This document shows positions 24,902 through 34,595 of a stretch of DNA of 64,000 bases, piece after piece. The notes beneath the pieces are model-generated. The model worked only from the letters and a program-made list of their open reading frames with translations. It had not been told where the DNA came from and did not search any database. This DNA is from Afipia felis ATCC 53690 (GTDB taxonomy: Bacteria; Pseudomonadota; Alphaproteobacteria; Rhizobiales; Xanthobacteraceae). The stretch is taken from the NCBI RefSeq assembly GCF_000314735.2, contig NZ_KB375270.1:3038001-3102000 (forward strand). The letters run 5' to 3'. Made by a program: the position numbers and the translations under genes. Numbering within the stretch: position 1 is the first letter of the stretch; each line of letters opens with the position of its first letter.

Positions 24902-27900
24902 TCAGTCCCTTGCGATTTTGTCGTCGAGCCAGCCCTGCACGGCCTTACGAACACGAATATGGCCAAGATCGTCGAGCACTGTTTTCGGCAACCGTTCGCC
25001 CTCGCCCAGATCGAGCAGCTGCTGCGCGGGGTGATCTGATCCGAGCAACGCCAACAGCCCGAGCGCCGCCGAGCGGTCGCGATCCGCGAGGCCACAGACG
25101 CCAAGCAGCAACAGCGCGCGCCGCTTGGTCGAATATGCAACTCGCTCCATCGCCGCGACCACGGCCTCGACCCGACCATGAGTCGCGAGCAAAACGCAGG
25201 CGGAGGCGGCCAAGGGCGGCGCTAATCGCAGGAGAAGCTTGGCGGTGATCGCGTCGAGAATCTCGCTTTCGACAACATCGGCCTGACTCAGGGCATCTAT
25301 GGCGTCGACCCGGACCCAGCGAGCTTGGTCGATGAAAGACAGAGCCCAGATCTTCCGGCGTATGGCCGGACTGCAGCATTGCGCAGCGGTCTCTAGCGCC
25401 ACCATGCCAAGCGAGCGGTCGTCTGTGCGTTCAGCCCTAAACAACAGGGCCTCACCAATGTCATCCGAAAGGCTGCCATAGGCGGCGAGCCCGACAACCG
25501 CCTCGCGTGCGATGGGGTACGATGGTTCTTCGTTGTGAAACGCTTCAGCATCCGACCAATCATCATCGACCAGTCTGCGGAGCACGCCCTGATGCTCGGC
25601 GCACCGCCGCGTGGCAAGGATGCGGACTAGGGCTCGCCGGACCCGGCTACCCGGATCGGACGAGAAGTTCAGTAGGCGCGGCGGCAGCGGATCTGGCAAT
25701 CGCGCTGCAAGATACGGAAGGGCAACCTCACGGGCGTCCGCTCGACCGTGATCAAGCGCGAGCCACACCAGCGTATCGTCCTCGATAAGAATTGCGGCTT
25801 GGGCAGCGGCCTTTGCCAGTCGATGGTCCGCGGTCTCAATAAGCCAACGTCGGATGGCCGCTGACGGGGCACCGCCGCTGGCGATCAGTACCTGCACAAT
25901 CTCGTCAAGTACCGAGGGCGTCGCTGCTTCTGCCGCTTGGTCCAGCAAGTGCAGGGCCTCTCGGCCGACAACTGATGCGGCTTTATCTTTCAGGGATAGG
26001 GCCTGAAATATCTCGACGGCCACACCCGGAAGCATCGCCATGAGAGATCGGATCCGCCGCGCCCGCGTCTTGCTCGAAATGCGGCGCTGCGCCGCGTGCG
26101 CGTCCACCAGCAGATGCACGAAAGATGCGGGTGTGTGGGCCAATCGTTCGAAGCACCGCGCGAGCGCGGTCGGCGATTTGATCAAGGCGCAATAGGCGAG
26201 CGCACCGCGCAAACTCTCGTCACTCGGATTCGAGAGAATCCGCTCTTCAAGGTCGGAGGAAAGCGAGGCTTGCCAATGCTCGCGCGCTGCCTCCCAGACA
26301 CGGTCTTCGTCATTGCTGGACCGCGCGACAGCGATGAGGGTCCGAAGTTCCTCCAGCGGAACCGGTCCGCTCGCCCGTGCGACGTCGTCGGCCCACGCGC
26401 GACACAGCTCAGCGATCCGGGGATGTTCAGCCAAGGCCCGCCAGCGGCCGAGTGCCCTGACTTGCTTCACATAGGCATCAACGAGAGTGCCGGCGGCATA
26501 GCCATCTTCCTCATGCTGGGATTGGTAGCCTTCCTCGACGGCCGCATCGCATTCACCGTCTTCGATCGCGCGCCATTGTTCTTTACCTTCGCGCTCATAT
26601 GAGCGGCGAAGCCTCGCTAGTTCTTCGAGCGCCGCCTCGAGCACCTCTTCATAGCGGTCAAGGTCTCGCACGGCGCCAGCGGCCACCGCGCCGACATTTC
26701 TGTCGAAGCCGGAAGCGACCAATTTGCGCGCTGCCGCAAGAAAGGCTGGTGTTAGGCCGGTCGCGATCCGATCAAGCTTATTAGGAAAGGTATCGCCGAA
26801 GCCGTCCCGGTCCTCAGGCAATTGCTCACGGACAAAGCGATCAGCGATCGCGAACGACCGAGTATCGGCCGAGACGCGCTCATACCAAGCGTCGTCGAAG
26901 CTCGGCGGCTGCCATCTGTCGAGGAAGAACTGGCCGCCGCGCCGTATACCCTGGATGAACCAGCGCGCGAGTTCTGACGGGATCGACTTCTGCGTGCCGA
27001 CGTCAGAAGCCAGTTGCAGCACGGGCCGGAAATCGGCTCGCGGATCGACCAAGCTCTCCTCCAGCCAAGCGTCGATCCTAGCCCGACTGGCGCTATCGGC
27101 CTCAAACTCCATGTCAAGATTGTCAGCGGCGCCAACGAGATCGGCGATCGCCTTGAGCGAACGCGCCGCGGTCTCGAACGCCCAGTCTCGCTGCGAACCA
27201 CCGAGCTGGGTTAAGGCGGAGATCATCGACGTCAATGCCGTTTGGCTACGCGCCCAATTCTCCTTGATGAAGATCTCGAAACCAGCGCGGACGCTCGGGT
27301 GCGAGAAGCTGACGGTCAGGCCGGGCTGGCGCAGATGGCGCGTCGCGACGAGCCGATTCACCAGCTTCTCCAGCCCATCGGAAAAAGTCGGGACGGTGAT
27401 CCGCAGTTGTCGGCTAAGCCCAATCAACTGGCCGCGGTCAAATTGCGATCTGGCCGTCAGCAGCGCCCAGATGATTGCCGACCAGCCGGTCTGATCGCTG
27501 GCATTCAGATAAGAAACGACCACGCCTTCCACAGCATCGCGATGGGCCAGCGCGAGGATTCGCCGAAAGAAGGCAGGATCGACTTCATCCGGCTCAGGGC
27601 CGTCGGCCATGTAAGTAAAGAACAGATCGATTTCGAACGGTGTTTCAAGCGCTTCCAAGGCGTCCGTCCGGAAATCCAAGGCCTTGGCCTGCAGCTCCGT
27701 CGCCAGGAGTTCCAAGCGTTTGTCGTAGATATCCGCGAGTTCGCCATCCCGGTATTGGTCGGCGTCTAGCACCACGGTCCAACGCTTGAGACCCTCGTCG
27801 GCCTTGGCCTGACCGAGCATGTCGGTACGCGAGGTGATGACGTACTGATGCCCAGCGTGCGCCTCGCGCAGCAGCCTCGGCAGTTGTTCGGTCCAGACGT

Positions 27901-28888
27901 CGGTGCCACCCCGCAAGCTATACTGCCCCCACGGATCCTCGACATAGAAGAGCTTTGGGCCGGTGTCGGTCAGCGTCCGCATGCTTGAGGGACCGTTGTT
28001 GACGTTGACCTGGATGATTTCAGGCGCGGAAGGCCGCTGCCGCGCCTGATCAACCAGCGCCAGCGCCGTCCAAGTCTTGCCCGTACCCGAAGGTCCGGTG
28101 ATGACAAGGGCGTTCCGCCGTTCGAGCAGATCGCTTAGGGCTTGGTAGTTTCCCGGCGGCACGAACGCCTCGAGTTGGGGAGCGCTCGCCAGATAACCGC
28201 CACAGCCGCGGATGATGCTCAGCAAGTCCTCGCGCGTCCACACACCTGGGCTCGTCCCGCGCATTCGTTGCCGAGCCTCGTCGCGCAGCCGCGCGCGACA
28301 CTCGGCTTGTCGGCTTTGCGGCACCCGCAAAAGAGAGCCGAGGATGTCGTTGATCTCCAAGTCCAAGAGACGCTCGGTGAGAACGCCCCAGATAGCTATC
28401 CGGCCTTCCGGCCCATGGGGTAACGTCCCCGATAGGCTGGCCGGGAAAGTTTGCTCTTCCGGCCACTCCTCCAAGCCCTGTACCAAGAGGTCGCGCGCCA
28501 CGCCGCTGGCGTCGGCGTTCGTGATCAGAAGATAGCGCGTGCCAGGATCGTCGAGATGATGTTTGGCCGGTCGACGGGTCGTGCCGCGTTTGAGCAACGC
28601 TTCGAAGTCGGTGATTGACCAGGGGCCGCTGTTGCGGAGCTTCACCTGCACAACGAGCTTGTAGCCGTCTGCCACGTTCGCGCTAGGTTGGACACGGCCA
28701 GGCGTCGCAGGTTCGAGGTCCGACTCCAGATCTTCCTCGTTGGCGGGTTCGAGCGTGATCCGGCTCGCCGACTTGGTGATCAGCATCAACCGCAGAGCGG
28801 CCAACACCGAGACGCCGAGCTGATACTCGTAGCCGTCCAGTGCGGCCTTGGCGCCGCCTGCCACAGATTCTGGAGGCAGCGCGGTCAA
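24902..28888 (-). CDS. STAND NTPase with nuclease-like N-terminus and helical repeats
   Basis: A 1,328-residue protein. Residues 1-110 contain NEEDLES and YKLVVQVKLRNSGPW, a pattern like the QxK form of PD-(D/E)xK domains seen in DUF4297/Cap4-type effectors. Residues 240-500 form the NTPase: Walker A GPSGTGKT at 265-272 and LFYVED at 313-318, in the style of nSTAND3. The remaining 800 residues are helical, HEAT-like repeats rich in Arg and Ala, a plausible sensor. The layout parallels Avs-type defence proteins. The start codon is TTG, overlapping a 21-codon reading frame. Convergent with the GHKL operon. Confidence 0.83.
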   Translation of the reverse strand: MTALPPESVAGGAKAALDGYEYQLGVSVLAALRLMLITKSASRITLEPANEEDLESDLEPATPGRVQPSANVADGYKLVVQVKLRNSGPWSITDFEALLKRGTTRRPAKHHLDDPGTRYLLITNADASGVARDLLVQGLEEWPEEQTFPASLSGTLPHGPEGRIAIWGVLTERLLDLEINDILGSLLRVPQSRQAECRARLRDEARQRMRGTSPGVWTREDLLSIIRGCGGYLASAPQLEAFVPPGNYQALSDLLERRNALVITGPSGTGKTWTALALVDQARQRPSAPEIIQVNVNNGPSSMRTLTDTGPKLFYVEDPWGQYSLRGGTDVWTEQLPRLLREAHAGHQYVITSRTDMLGQAKADEGLKRWTVVLDADQYRDGELADIYDKRLELLATELQAKALDFRTDALEALETPFEIDLFFTYMADGPEPDEVDPAFFRRILALAHRDAVEGVVVSYLNASDQTGWSAIIWALLTARSQFDRGQLIGLSRQLRITVPTFSDGLEKLVNRLVATRHLRQPGLTVSFSHPSVRAGFEIFIKENWARSQTALTSMISALTQLGGSQRDWAFETAARSLKAIADLVGAADNLDMEFEADSASRARIDAWLEESLVDPRADFRPVLQLASDVGTQKSIPSELARWFIQGIRRGGQFFLDRWQPPSFDDAWYERVSADTRSFAIADRFVREQLPEDRDGFGDTFPNKLDRIATGLTPAFLAAARKLVASGFDRNVGAVAAGAVRDLDRYEEVLEAALEELARLRRSYEREGKEQWRAIEDGECDAAVEEGYQSQHEEDGYAAGTLVDAYVKQVRALGRWRALAEHPRIAELCRAWADDVARASGPVPLEELRTLIAVARSSNDEDRVWEAAREHWQASLSSDLEERILSNPSDESLRGALAYCALIKSPTALARCFERLAHTPASFVHLLVDAHAAQRRISSKTRARRIRSLMAMLPGVAVEIFQALSLKDKAASVVGREALHLLDQAAEAATPSVLDEIVQVLIASGGAPSAAIRRWLIETADHRLAKAAAQAAILIEDDTLVWLALDHGRADAREVALPYLAARLPDPLPPRLLNFSSDPGSRVRRALVRILATRRCAEHQGVLRRLVDDDWSDAEAFHNEEPSYPIAREAVVGLAAYGSLSDDIGEALLFRAERTDDRSLGMVALETAAQCCSPAIRRKIWALSFIDQARWVRVDAIDALSQADVVESEILDAITAKLLLRLAPPLAASACVLLATHGRVEAVVAAMERVAYSTKRRALLLLGVCGLADRDRSAALGLLALLGSDHPAQQLLDLGEGERLPKTVLDDLGHIRVRKAVQGWLDDKIARD

Positions 28889-28950
28889 ATCTCGGCGTCC
28901 ATTTGCTGCGTCTTCCTGGCACGCTTACTGATGAGGTTGGCCGCGCTCAT
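28885..28950 (-). CDS. 21-residue coupling ORF between the PHP-SMC and STAND genes
   Basis: A short frame starting at ATG 28950-28948 overlaps the upstream TGA (ATGA) and ends in TGA at 28887-28885, overlapping the TTG start of the STAND gene (TTGA). It encodes a basic peptide beginning MSAANLISKRARK. It may be a genuine leader that couples translation of the two large genes, or the remnant of a frameshifted N-terminus of the STAND protein. Confidence 0.45.
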   Translation of the reverse strand: MSAANLISKRARKTQQMDAEI

Positions 28951-31925
28951 CGCTCCAGCCTCACGCGCAGTCTACGGGCCCGCTCGCGGAAGGCGGCCTC
29001 GCCGCCTTCCAAGATGTCACACACCGCCTTGCGGATTTCCGCGCTCTCAAGACCGCCCGACACATAGGTGATCGGCGGAAGACCGCCCGAAGGATGCGGA
29101 CCCGCCGATGCGACGATGATCTGGTCCGCATCGGTGTTGATGACGAGGTTGGCGTTGTGCGTGACCATGATCACTTGGCGCTTCGCCTTGGCCGCGACAA
29201 ACAGCGCCACCAACTCGTCGAAAACCGATTTGGGATCGAGGTTTTCCTCAGGCTGATCGATGATCAATGGTCGATCGTCTGAATCGTCCAACGCCAGATA
29301 CAGCAGCAGCAGCACAATGCCGCGCGTGCCAGGCGACAGCTTCCGGATGTCGACGCCGTCGTAGGAAATCTCGTACCGGACCGTGATGTGATCGGTGCCG
29401 AAAAGCCAATGCGCGAACCGTTTCGACCAGGCCCGGAATTCGGCCTGCTGCGTGGGCGCAAAAGGTGCGTGAGACAGCAGATCTCTGAGGTATCTTGCCA
29501 TGAACGCGGTCATAGCCGCCTGAACCTCGACCGCCGAACCCGTCTCCCAGGCCGGCTTGAGCGCTTCAGTGGCGGCCGCGATTAGGGAGCCCCGTCCGTA
29601 AAATGGGCCGGTCTTGCGCCTATCGAGGAGTTCCTCTTCCGCAACCGAGCCCCACGCTTGAACGTCGGCGATCCTGCGAACCGCGAAGCTGAGCTTCTTC
29701 AGCGTGCCCGACGATGCCGCCAGCCGCGCCATCAGCGGGGCATAAAGACTAGCCAGCGCACTCTGTTCGTTGATGATCGCCTCGAACACCCGGCCGTAGG
29801 TGTTGTCGCGCACGGTCTGAAGGTCTTTCCGACGGACCGCCGCGCCTTGCGCATCCGTGAGCCGGATTTCGAGGGTCTGGAGCGCGGAGTTCTCCTGCGC
29901 GATGCGGCCGGTCAGCGCCGCGTATTGGTCGCGGACGACCTTATCGGCGCTGAACAGCGCCTCGAGGCGCGTCATTTCGGCGGCGATCGGCGCGAGCGGA
30001 AGCGCCGAAAGATCGGCTGTGTCCGGGATCAGGGCGACGTTCGGGGCGCCGGGCGGTGGTGGAACGCCGTTGAGCTTGCGGACCTCGCCATCGGCCCATG
30101 CGATATAGGCCGTGAGGCTCTTGTCGACGTCGCCCTTATAGATCAGCAGGAAATCGTCCCATTGCTGGTCGCTCATGCCGCTGGCGCCATGTCGCGCCCG
30201 AGCTTGGCGCAACATTTCCGGCGCGCCGGTGGCGCGGACGCTGCGGACCTCGTCCTGCAGGGCGACGAAGGTGCGGCGCTGATTCCCGAAGGATTGGATT
30301 TTGTTGCGAAGTGTCTGGGCCGCCTCGCTGAGCCGCGTGTGGCGGGTGACCTGCGCCTCGGTGCCCTTGACGACCAGCTTGGCACGATCAGCTGTGTAAT
30401 CCGCGATTAACTTCTTCTTTTGCCCGACCTGGGTGGTCAGCGTCGCGACAAGGCTTTCTTTCTCAAACTCCGTGGCGATGCGGTCCGAGATGTCGGCGAT
30501 CGCCTCGGCCTCGCGCTCGCGTGCCTGCTGGAACCGCGAAGTCTGCTGGTCGCGCAGCTCGGCGAAATCGAGCGCCCATTCACGATCGTCCTGCGAATGC
30601 GACTCGAAGATCACGCGCTCAATTTCGTCAACCAGGCCGTCGGAGACGCCCTTGGCCGAGCAAAGCTCCTCGACGAATTGCTGGGAGAGATACCGGGCGC
30701 GCGGAAAGGTCATATGGCCGTTGGCGTCGCTGCCATCCAAGGCGCGCGTGACCGTCGCGCCCCCGCCCCAGGTCAGCGTCGTCGATGCGTTGCCGATCAA
30801 CCTGCGCGCCCGGGCCAGGAACGACGGGCTGATATTCTCATCGGCGTTCCAGCCCGACGGCGAAATCGCGTCGCAGCCGGCCGCGATCACGTCGGCCAGG
30901 GCCGTCTTTCCCGATCCGCGCGCGCCGATGATAGCGACAAGGCCGTGATTGAGGGGGATGTCGGGCGTGGTGGCCCAATCTGCATCGCCGATCTGGACGT
31001 GGGAGATGACTTGCGACGGCATCGCCGAGCCCGGCGGTTGCTCACCGACATAGGCGCGCCCCTCGGGATCGATGCACGCTTGGCGGAGCGCATCGAATTC
31101 GAGCCCGCCCTTGATCCACGAGAAGCGATTTCCAAATGGGGACGCCACGTCGTCGAGCTTGTGCGCATCGCTCCCGTGCAGACAGGGCTTCAGGCCGCCG
31201 TAGCGGGTGCGGATTTCGTCGGGGCCGAGATCTCTCTGGCCCAACCAGAACTCACGCTGCGCCGGGCTACCCGCGAAGATCACATGGGCGAAGCCTTCGA
31301 TTTCGCGCCGGATCGTCTGATCCGCAGCTTCCCGCACGCCCGACGTACCGTCCGTCGCGCCGCCGGCCACTGCGATCAGGATGTTTGTCTTCGCCCATCC
31401 GCTTTCGGAGAACACTTCGCGGAGCTTCTGGAAACTGACCTTGAACTGGTTGGCCCCATAGGCCAGCGCGGCCCACTCGTCCGTAATGCTGGGATCGGCT
31501 TTCTTGCCGAGCCGGATGAGATCGGCCCGCGTGCAATCGAAACGATCCTGCATGACGTTGAACTGCAGGCGCGATAGCAGACGCCGCAGCTCGTCGAGAT
31601 GTTGCGGATCCTCCGGGCTGACGAAGAGGTGGAGATTGACGAAGCCGCCTTTCGCCGTCGCAACGTCGAGCCGGAGTTCCACGTTGGGGAAGACCAGCTT
31701 GGTGCTGGGCAGGCGGCCAGCCGCCCTGTGCCGCAGCACCTCCTCGTAAGTATCGGTCACGTAGTAGTCCGTGACCGCGATCGCCTCGATGACCGGCGCG
31801 GCCTGCTCAAGCGCGGTCAGATAGTCACCCCAAGCGTTCGGGCCGCTGAACTGATTGTTCATGACCGTGCCGGGCGCGTGGATATGCGGTTCCCATCTTC
31901 GCCATTCTGACCCTCTGCTAAGCAT
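28947..31925 (-). CDS. TrlF/Ppl-like PHP-SMC ATPase
   Basis: A 992-residue protein. The N-terminus is a PHP phosphoesterase-like domain (PHIHAPGT near residue 13, later CLHGSDAHKLDD). It is followed by a split SMC/RecN-type ATPase: Walker A GARGSGKTALADVI, a coiled-coil middle rich in Glu, Gln and Arg, ABC signature LSPGTRGIVLLLL, Walker B RPLIIDQPEENLD and H-loop VMVTHNANLV. This is the architecture of TrlF-family proteins and of the Ppl anti-phage protein of Gao and colleagues (2020). Start 31925 follows GGGGAA; a longer frame overlaps the DUF4143 gene. Confidence 0.88.
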   Translation of the reverse strand: MLSRGSEWRRWEPHIHAPGTVMNNQFSGPNAWGDYLTALEQAAPVIEAIAVTDYYVTDTYEEVLRHRAAGRLPSTKLVFPNVELRLDVATAKGGFVNLHLFVSPEDPQHLDELRRLLSRLQFNVMQDRFDCTRADLIRLGKKADPSITDEWAALAYGANQFKVSFQKLREVFSESGWAKTNILIAVAGGATDGTSGVREAADQTIRREIEGFAHVIFAGSPAQREFWLGQRDLGPDEIRTRYGGLKPCLHGSDAHKLDDVASPFGNRFSWIKGGLEFDALRQACIDPEGRAYVGEQPPGSAMPSQVISHVQIGDADWATTPDIPLNHGLVAIIGARGSGKTALADVIAAGCDAISPSGWNADENISPSFLARARRLIGNASTTLTWGGGATVTRALDGSDANGHMTFPRARYLSQQFVEELCSAKGVSDGLVDEIERVIFESHSQDDREWALDFAELRDQQTSRFQQAREREAEAIADISDRIATEFEKESLVATLTTQVGQKKKLIADYTADRAKLVVKGTEAQVTRHTRLSEAAQTLRNKIQSFGNQRRTFVALQDEVRSVRATGAPEMLRQARARHGASGMSDQQWDDFLLIYKGDVDKSLTAYIAWADGEVRKLNGVPPPPGAPNVALIPDTADLSALPLAPIAAEMTRLEALFSADKVVRDQYAALTGRIAQENSALQTLEIRLTDAQGAAVRRKDLQTVRDNTYGRVFEAIINEQSALASLYAPLMARLAASSGTLKKLSFAVRRIADVQAWGSVAEEELLDRRKTGPFYGRGSLIAAATEALKPAWETGSAVEVQAAMTAFMARYLRDLLSHAPFAPTQQAEFRAWSKRFAHWLFGTDHITVRYEISYDGVDIRKLSPGTRGIVLLLLYLALDDSDDRPLIIDQPEENLDPKSVFDELVALFVAAKAKRQVIMVTHNANLVINTDADQIIVASAGPHPSGGLPPITYVSGGLESAEIRKAVCDILEGGEAAFRERARRLRVRLER

Positions 31926-31945
31926 CGTTTCCCCTTTCTCGGCGG

Positions 31946-33202
31946 CTATCTTGATTTGTCCGCCTTGTTCGTCCGCGGCGCTCCATTCCAAAGACTTGAC
32001 AATGGCGCTGCCGCCAGCCTGTCGCCGAACGGCACGACGTCCGTGCTGTCATAAAGGACGACGCCAAAAGCAAAGCGGTCCCCGCACGCCTCGGCCAAGG
32101 CCCGCAGGCCCCCGAAATCACCGGCTTTAACCGTCGCGCTCGCCTTGACTTCGATGCCTGCGATCATCCCGTCATCGCGTTCCAGTACGATGTCGACCTC
32201 GCGCCCGTCCCGATCCCGAAAATGGTGAGGCGTCAGCCGCAGGTCCGAGGCCGTCATCAGCTTCAGAATCTCCGCGAACACGAAGCTTTCGAGCAGCGCG
32301 CCGAACGTGCTGCGATCTGCCTTGACCCTGTCGAAGGAAAGACCGCGCACAGTCGCTAGCAGCCCAGAATCGAGGAAGTGCAGCTTCGGCGTCTTCACGA
32401 TGCGCTTGAGGGCATTGGTGAACCAAGGTTGCACCGTCGCGATCAGGAACACCTGCTCAAGCAGCCCGACATAGCGCTGCCCCGTCTTATGGCTGACGTT
32501 GATGCCGGCGCCGAACTGCGAATAGTTGACCAACTGGCCGGAGTGCTCGGCCAGCAGCCTTACGAATTTCGGAAGTTCCGTCAGCTTCTCGACGTCAGCG
32601 ATATCCCGCAGATCGCGCGTGAGGATCGAGGTGAGATAGGACCTCGACCAGTCCTGCCGCCGCCGCTCGCTGTCGCGGCTGATCGCTTCGGGAAAACCGC
32701 CGAGCAAGACAAGTTGGACGAGATCGTCGCCGAGGATTGCATCGCGCTGGCTCCGGAGCTTCCCTGCGAAGAGATGCTCCAGGAAAGTCGGCGTCCGGCC
32801 TTCGATCTCCGCCCTTGCGAGCGGCAGCATCTGTATGGTCTCCATCCGGCCGGCCAGGCTGTCGGCGACTCGCGGCAAAGTCAGGACATTCGCCGAGCCG
32901 GTGAGCAGGAAGCGACCCGGCCGATAGTCCTCATCAATCGTCTTCTTGATGGCCAACAGCAGGTCGGGCGCGCGCTGGATTTCGTCGATAATGGCCCGAT
33001 CGAGGCCGCGGATGAAGCCGGCGGGATCGGACTGGGCGGCCTCAAGGACCGTTTGATCATCGAGCGTGATATAGGTCCGCCCGGCTTCTCCCATTTTTCG
33101 GACGAGCGTGGTCTTGCCGGCACGACGCGGGCCCACGATCAGGACCACCGGCGTATCAGAAAGGGCTTCCTCCGCCCGTCGCTCCACAAACCGCTCGAAC
33201 AT
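31946..33202 (-). CDS. DUF4143/AAA_14 ATP-binding protein
   Basis: A 418-residue ATPase with Walker A IVGPRRAGKTTLVRKM, Walker B RAIIDEIQRAPDLL, sensor-like FLLTGSANVL and a C-terminal DUF4143 region (HFRDRDGREVDIVLERDDG, GIEVKASATVKAGDF). The C-terminal DIVLE...EVKAS pattern resembles PD-(D/E)xK folds, as is usual for this family. It starts the minus-strand operon and ends 20 bp before the PHP-SMC gene. Family members are widespread with no agreed role, so it may be part of the defence module or a neighbour. Confidence 0.88.
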   Translation of the reverse strand: MFERFVERRAEEALSDTPVVLIVGPRRAGKTTLVRKMGEAGRTYITLDDQTVLEAAQSDPAGFIRGLDRAIIDEIQRAPDLLLAIKKTIDEDYRPGRFLLTGSANVLTLPRVADSLAGRMETIQMLPLARAEIEGRTPTFLEHLFAGKLRSQRDAILGDDLVQLVLLGGFPEAISRDSERRRQDWSRSYLTSILTRDLRDIADVEKLTELPKFVRLLAEHSGQLVNYSQFGAGINVSHKTGQRYVGLLEQVFLIATVQPWFTNALKRIVKTPKLHFLDSGLLATVRGLSFDRVKADRSTFGALLESFVFAEILKLMTASDLRLTPHHFRDRDGREVDIVLERDDGMIAGIEVKASATVKAGDFGGLRALAEACGDRFAFGVVLYDSTDVVPFGDRLAAAPLSSLWNGAPRTNKADKSR

Positions 33203-33384
33203 GCCATCTCCGAATCCGGAAGATTGGAACTATCGGTTCCGGCTGATTGGGAGTCAATGGTCCGCTGATTGGAAGTTTCGGAACCGCGATCTGGAAGCTC
33301 TAGAGGGGAAAGCCTTCCCCCTGGTCGGCGCCGCGGTCGCCGACGCACCCCCTTCTGCGGGGAGATCCCCGCAACGCCCCCTAG
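33203..33384. other. Divergent intergenic region between defence and backbone genes
   Basis: No gene is visible. The segment holds the promoter of the minus-strand DUF4143 operon, with a short repeated GATTGGAA word (33,247-33,283) next to the DUF4143 start, and leads into the ardC leader. Confidence 0.4.
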
Positions 33385-33464
33385 AGTGAGAGCGCGGACC
33401 GGATTCGCCGTGACGGGTTGAGGGCTGGAGGAGAGGCCTCCGGCGCCCGTCGCGGAGACCCGCG
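33385..33464 (+). ncRNA. Structured 5' leader of ardC (leader A)
   Basis: An 80-nt leader directly ahead of the ardC start. It contains a 9-bp stem including GACGGG (33412-33417) and CCCGTC (33446-33451), enclosing a small GGAGG/CCTCC hairpin, followed by GCGGAGAC. The same order of elements occurs ahead of the ParB-like gene. The radC RNA motif, known upstream of anti-restriction and DNA-binding genes on mobile elements, is a candidate family. Confidence 0.5.
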
Positions 33465-34395
33465 ATGTCCAGCAAGACCGCTTCGGCTCGCCCCGGCCAC
33501 GACCGGGCGAGCCTCTATGACGAAATCACCGGCAAGATCATCGCCGAGCTGGAGGCCGGCCGCGTGCCCTGGGTCCAGCCCTGGGGGACGGCCGCGGCGA
33601 AGGCGCCGCTCGCCATGCCGAAGAACGCCGCGACCGGCCGGCAGTATTCGGGGATCAACGTCCTGATCCTCTGGGGCGCCGTGATCGAGCACGGTTTCCC
33701 CGCCCAGAGCTGGCTTACCTTTCGCCAAGCGCTCTCGCTTGGCGGCAATGTGCGCAAGGGCGAGCACGGCACCACCGTCGTTTATGCCGACCGCTTCGTG
33801 CCGGACGACGAGAAGCGACGCGCCCGAGAGACCGGCGAAGAAGCCGCCGCGATCCCGTTCCTGAAGCGGTTCACCGTCTTCAACGCCGCCCAGTGCGAGA
33901 ATCTCCCAGCCGAGGTTGCGGCCGTTGCGCCACCGCCGCCACCGGGCCTGATAGAGCCCAGGGTCGAGGCGCTGATCCGGGCGACCGGCGTTGATCTCCG
34001 CATCGGCGGCAACCGCGCCTTCTACGCGCCGGGCCCGGACTACGTCATGGTCCCGCCGCCGCAGGCCTATTTCGAGCCGATCAACTGGCACCGCACGGCC
34101 CTGCACGAGCTGGGGGCACGCCAGCGGCCATCCCTCCCGTCTCGGCCGCGATCTCGGCGGCGCGTTCGGCAGCAGGAAGTATGCGTTCGAGGAGCTGGTG
34201 GCGGAGATGAACGCCGCCTTCTGCTGTGCTTCGCTCGGCATCGTTCCAACCGTCCGGCACGCCGATTACATTGGCTCCTGGCTCGAAGTGCTGCGGGAGG
34301 ACAACCGCGCTGTCGTCCGCGCCGCCTCCCAGGCCAGCAAAGCCGCCGACTGGCTTCTCGGCTTCTTGCCCGACGCTGAAAGTCGGGCGGCCTAG
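33465..34395 (+). pseudogene. ardC: ArdC-like antirestriction protein, frameshifted
   Basis: The first 216 codons match ArdC: an N-terminal ssDNA-binding domain (LYDEITGKIIAELEAGRVPW, NVLILWGAV, GEHGTTVVYADRF) leading to the metallopeptidase motif TALHELG. The frame then breaks; the rest of the protein (HASGHPSRLGR, YAFEELVAEMNAAFCC, SWLEVLREDNRAV) continues in the next frame to 34395. A run of five G at 34112-34116 sits inside the zinc motif, and removing one G restores HELGH. This could be a real inactivation or a homopolymer error. Intact ArdC protects incoming single-stranded DNA from restriction. Confidence 0.85.
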
Positions 34396-34510
34396 CCGCT
34401 GCACCGGCGGAGGAGGCGGCTTGATGCTCGACCTGAAACCCGGAAAAGCGGCAATGCGGACTTCCGGCTTCGTGTCTTTCTGGTTCGTCGGCTTTGCGGC
34501 GCAGTCCTCC

Positions 34511-34595
34511 GAGAGGAAGAGGGCTGCGCCGGTTTTCGCGGCGGGTTGGAGGTCGAGAGAGAGTCTCTTGGCCGCCCGCCGCGGAGACTACTCCC
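34511..34595 (+). ncRNA. Structured 5' leader of the ParB-like gene (leader B)
   Basis: It begins GAGAGGAAGAGGGC, identical to 37802-37815 ahead of the strawberry-notch gene. An 8-bp stem pairs 34538-34545 with 34575-34582 around a GAGAGAGAGTCTC hairpin, followed by GCGGAGAC as in leader A. The pairing bases differ between leaders A and B while pairing is kept. Confidence 0.55.

Noticed and set aside
30420..31577. 385-codon plus-strand frame inside the PHP-SMC gene
   Set aside because: Opposite strand of a gene with complete PHP, Walker and ABC signature motifs.
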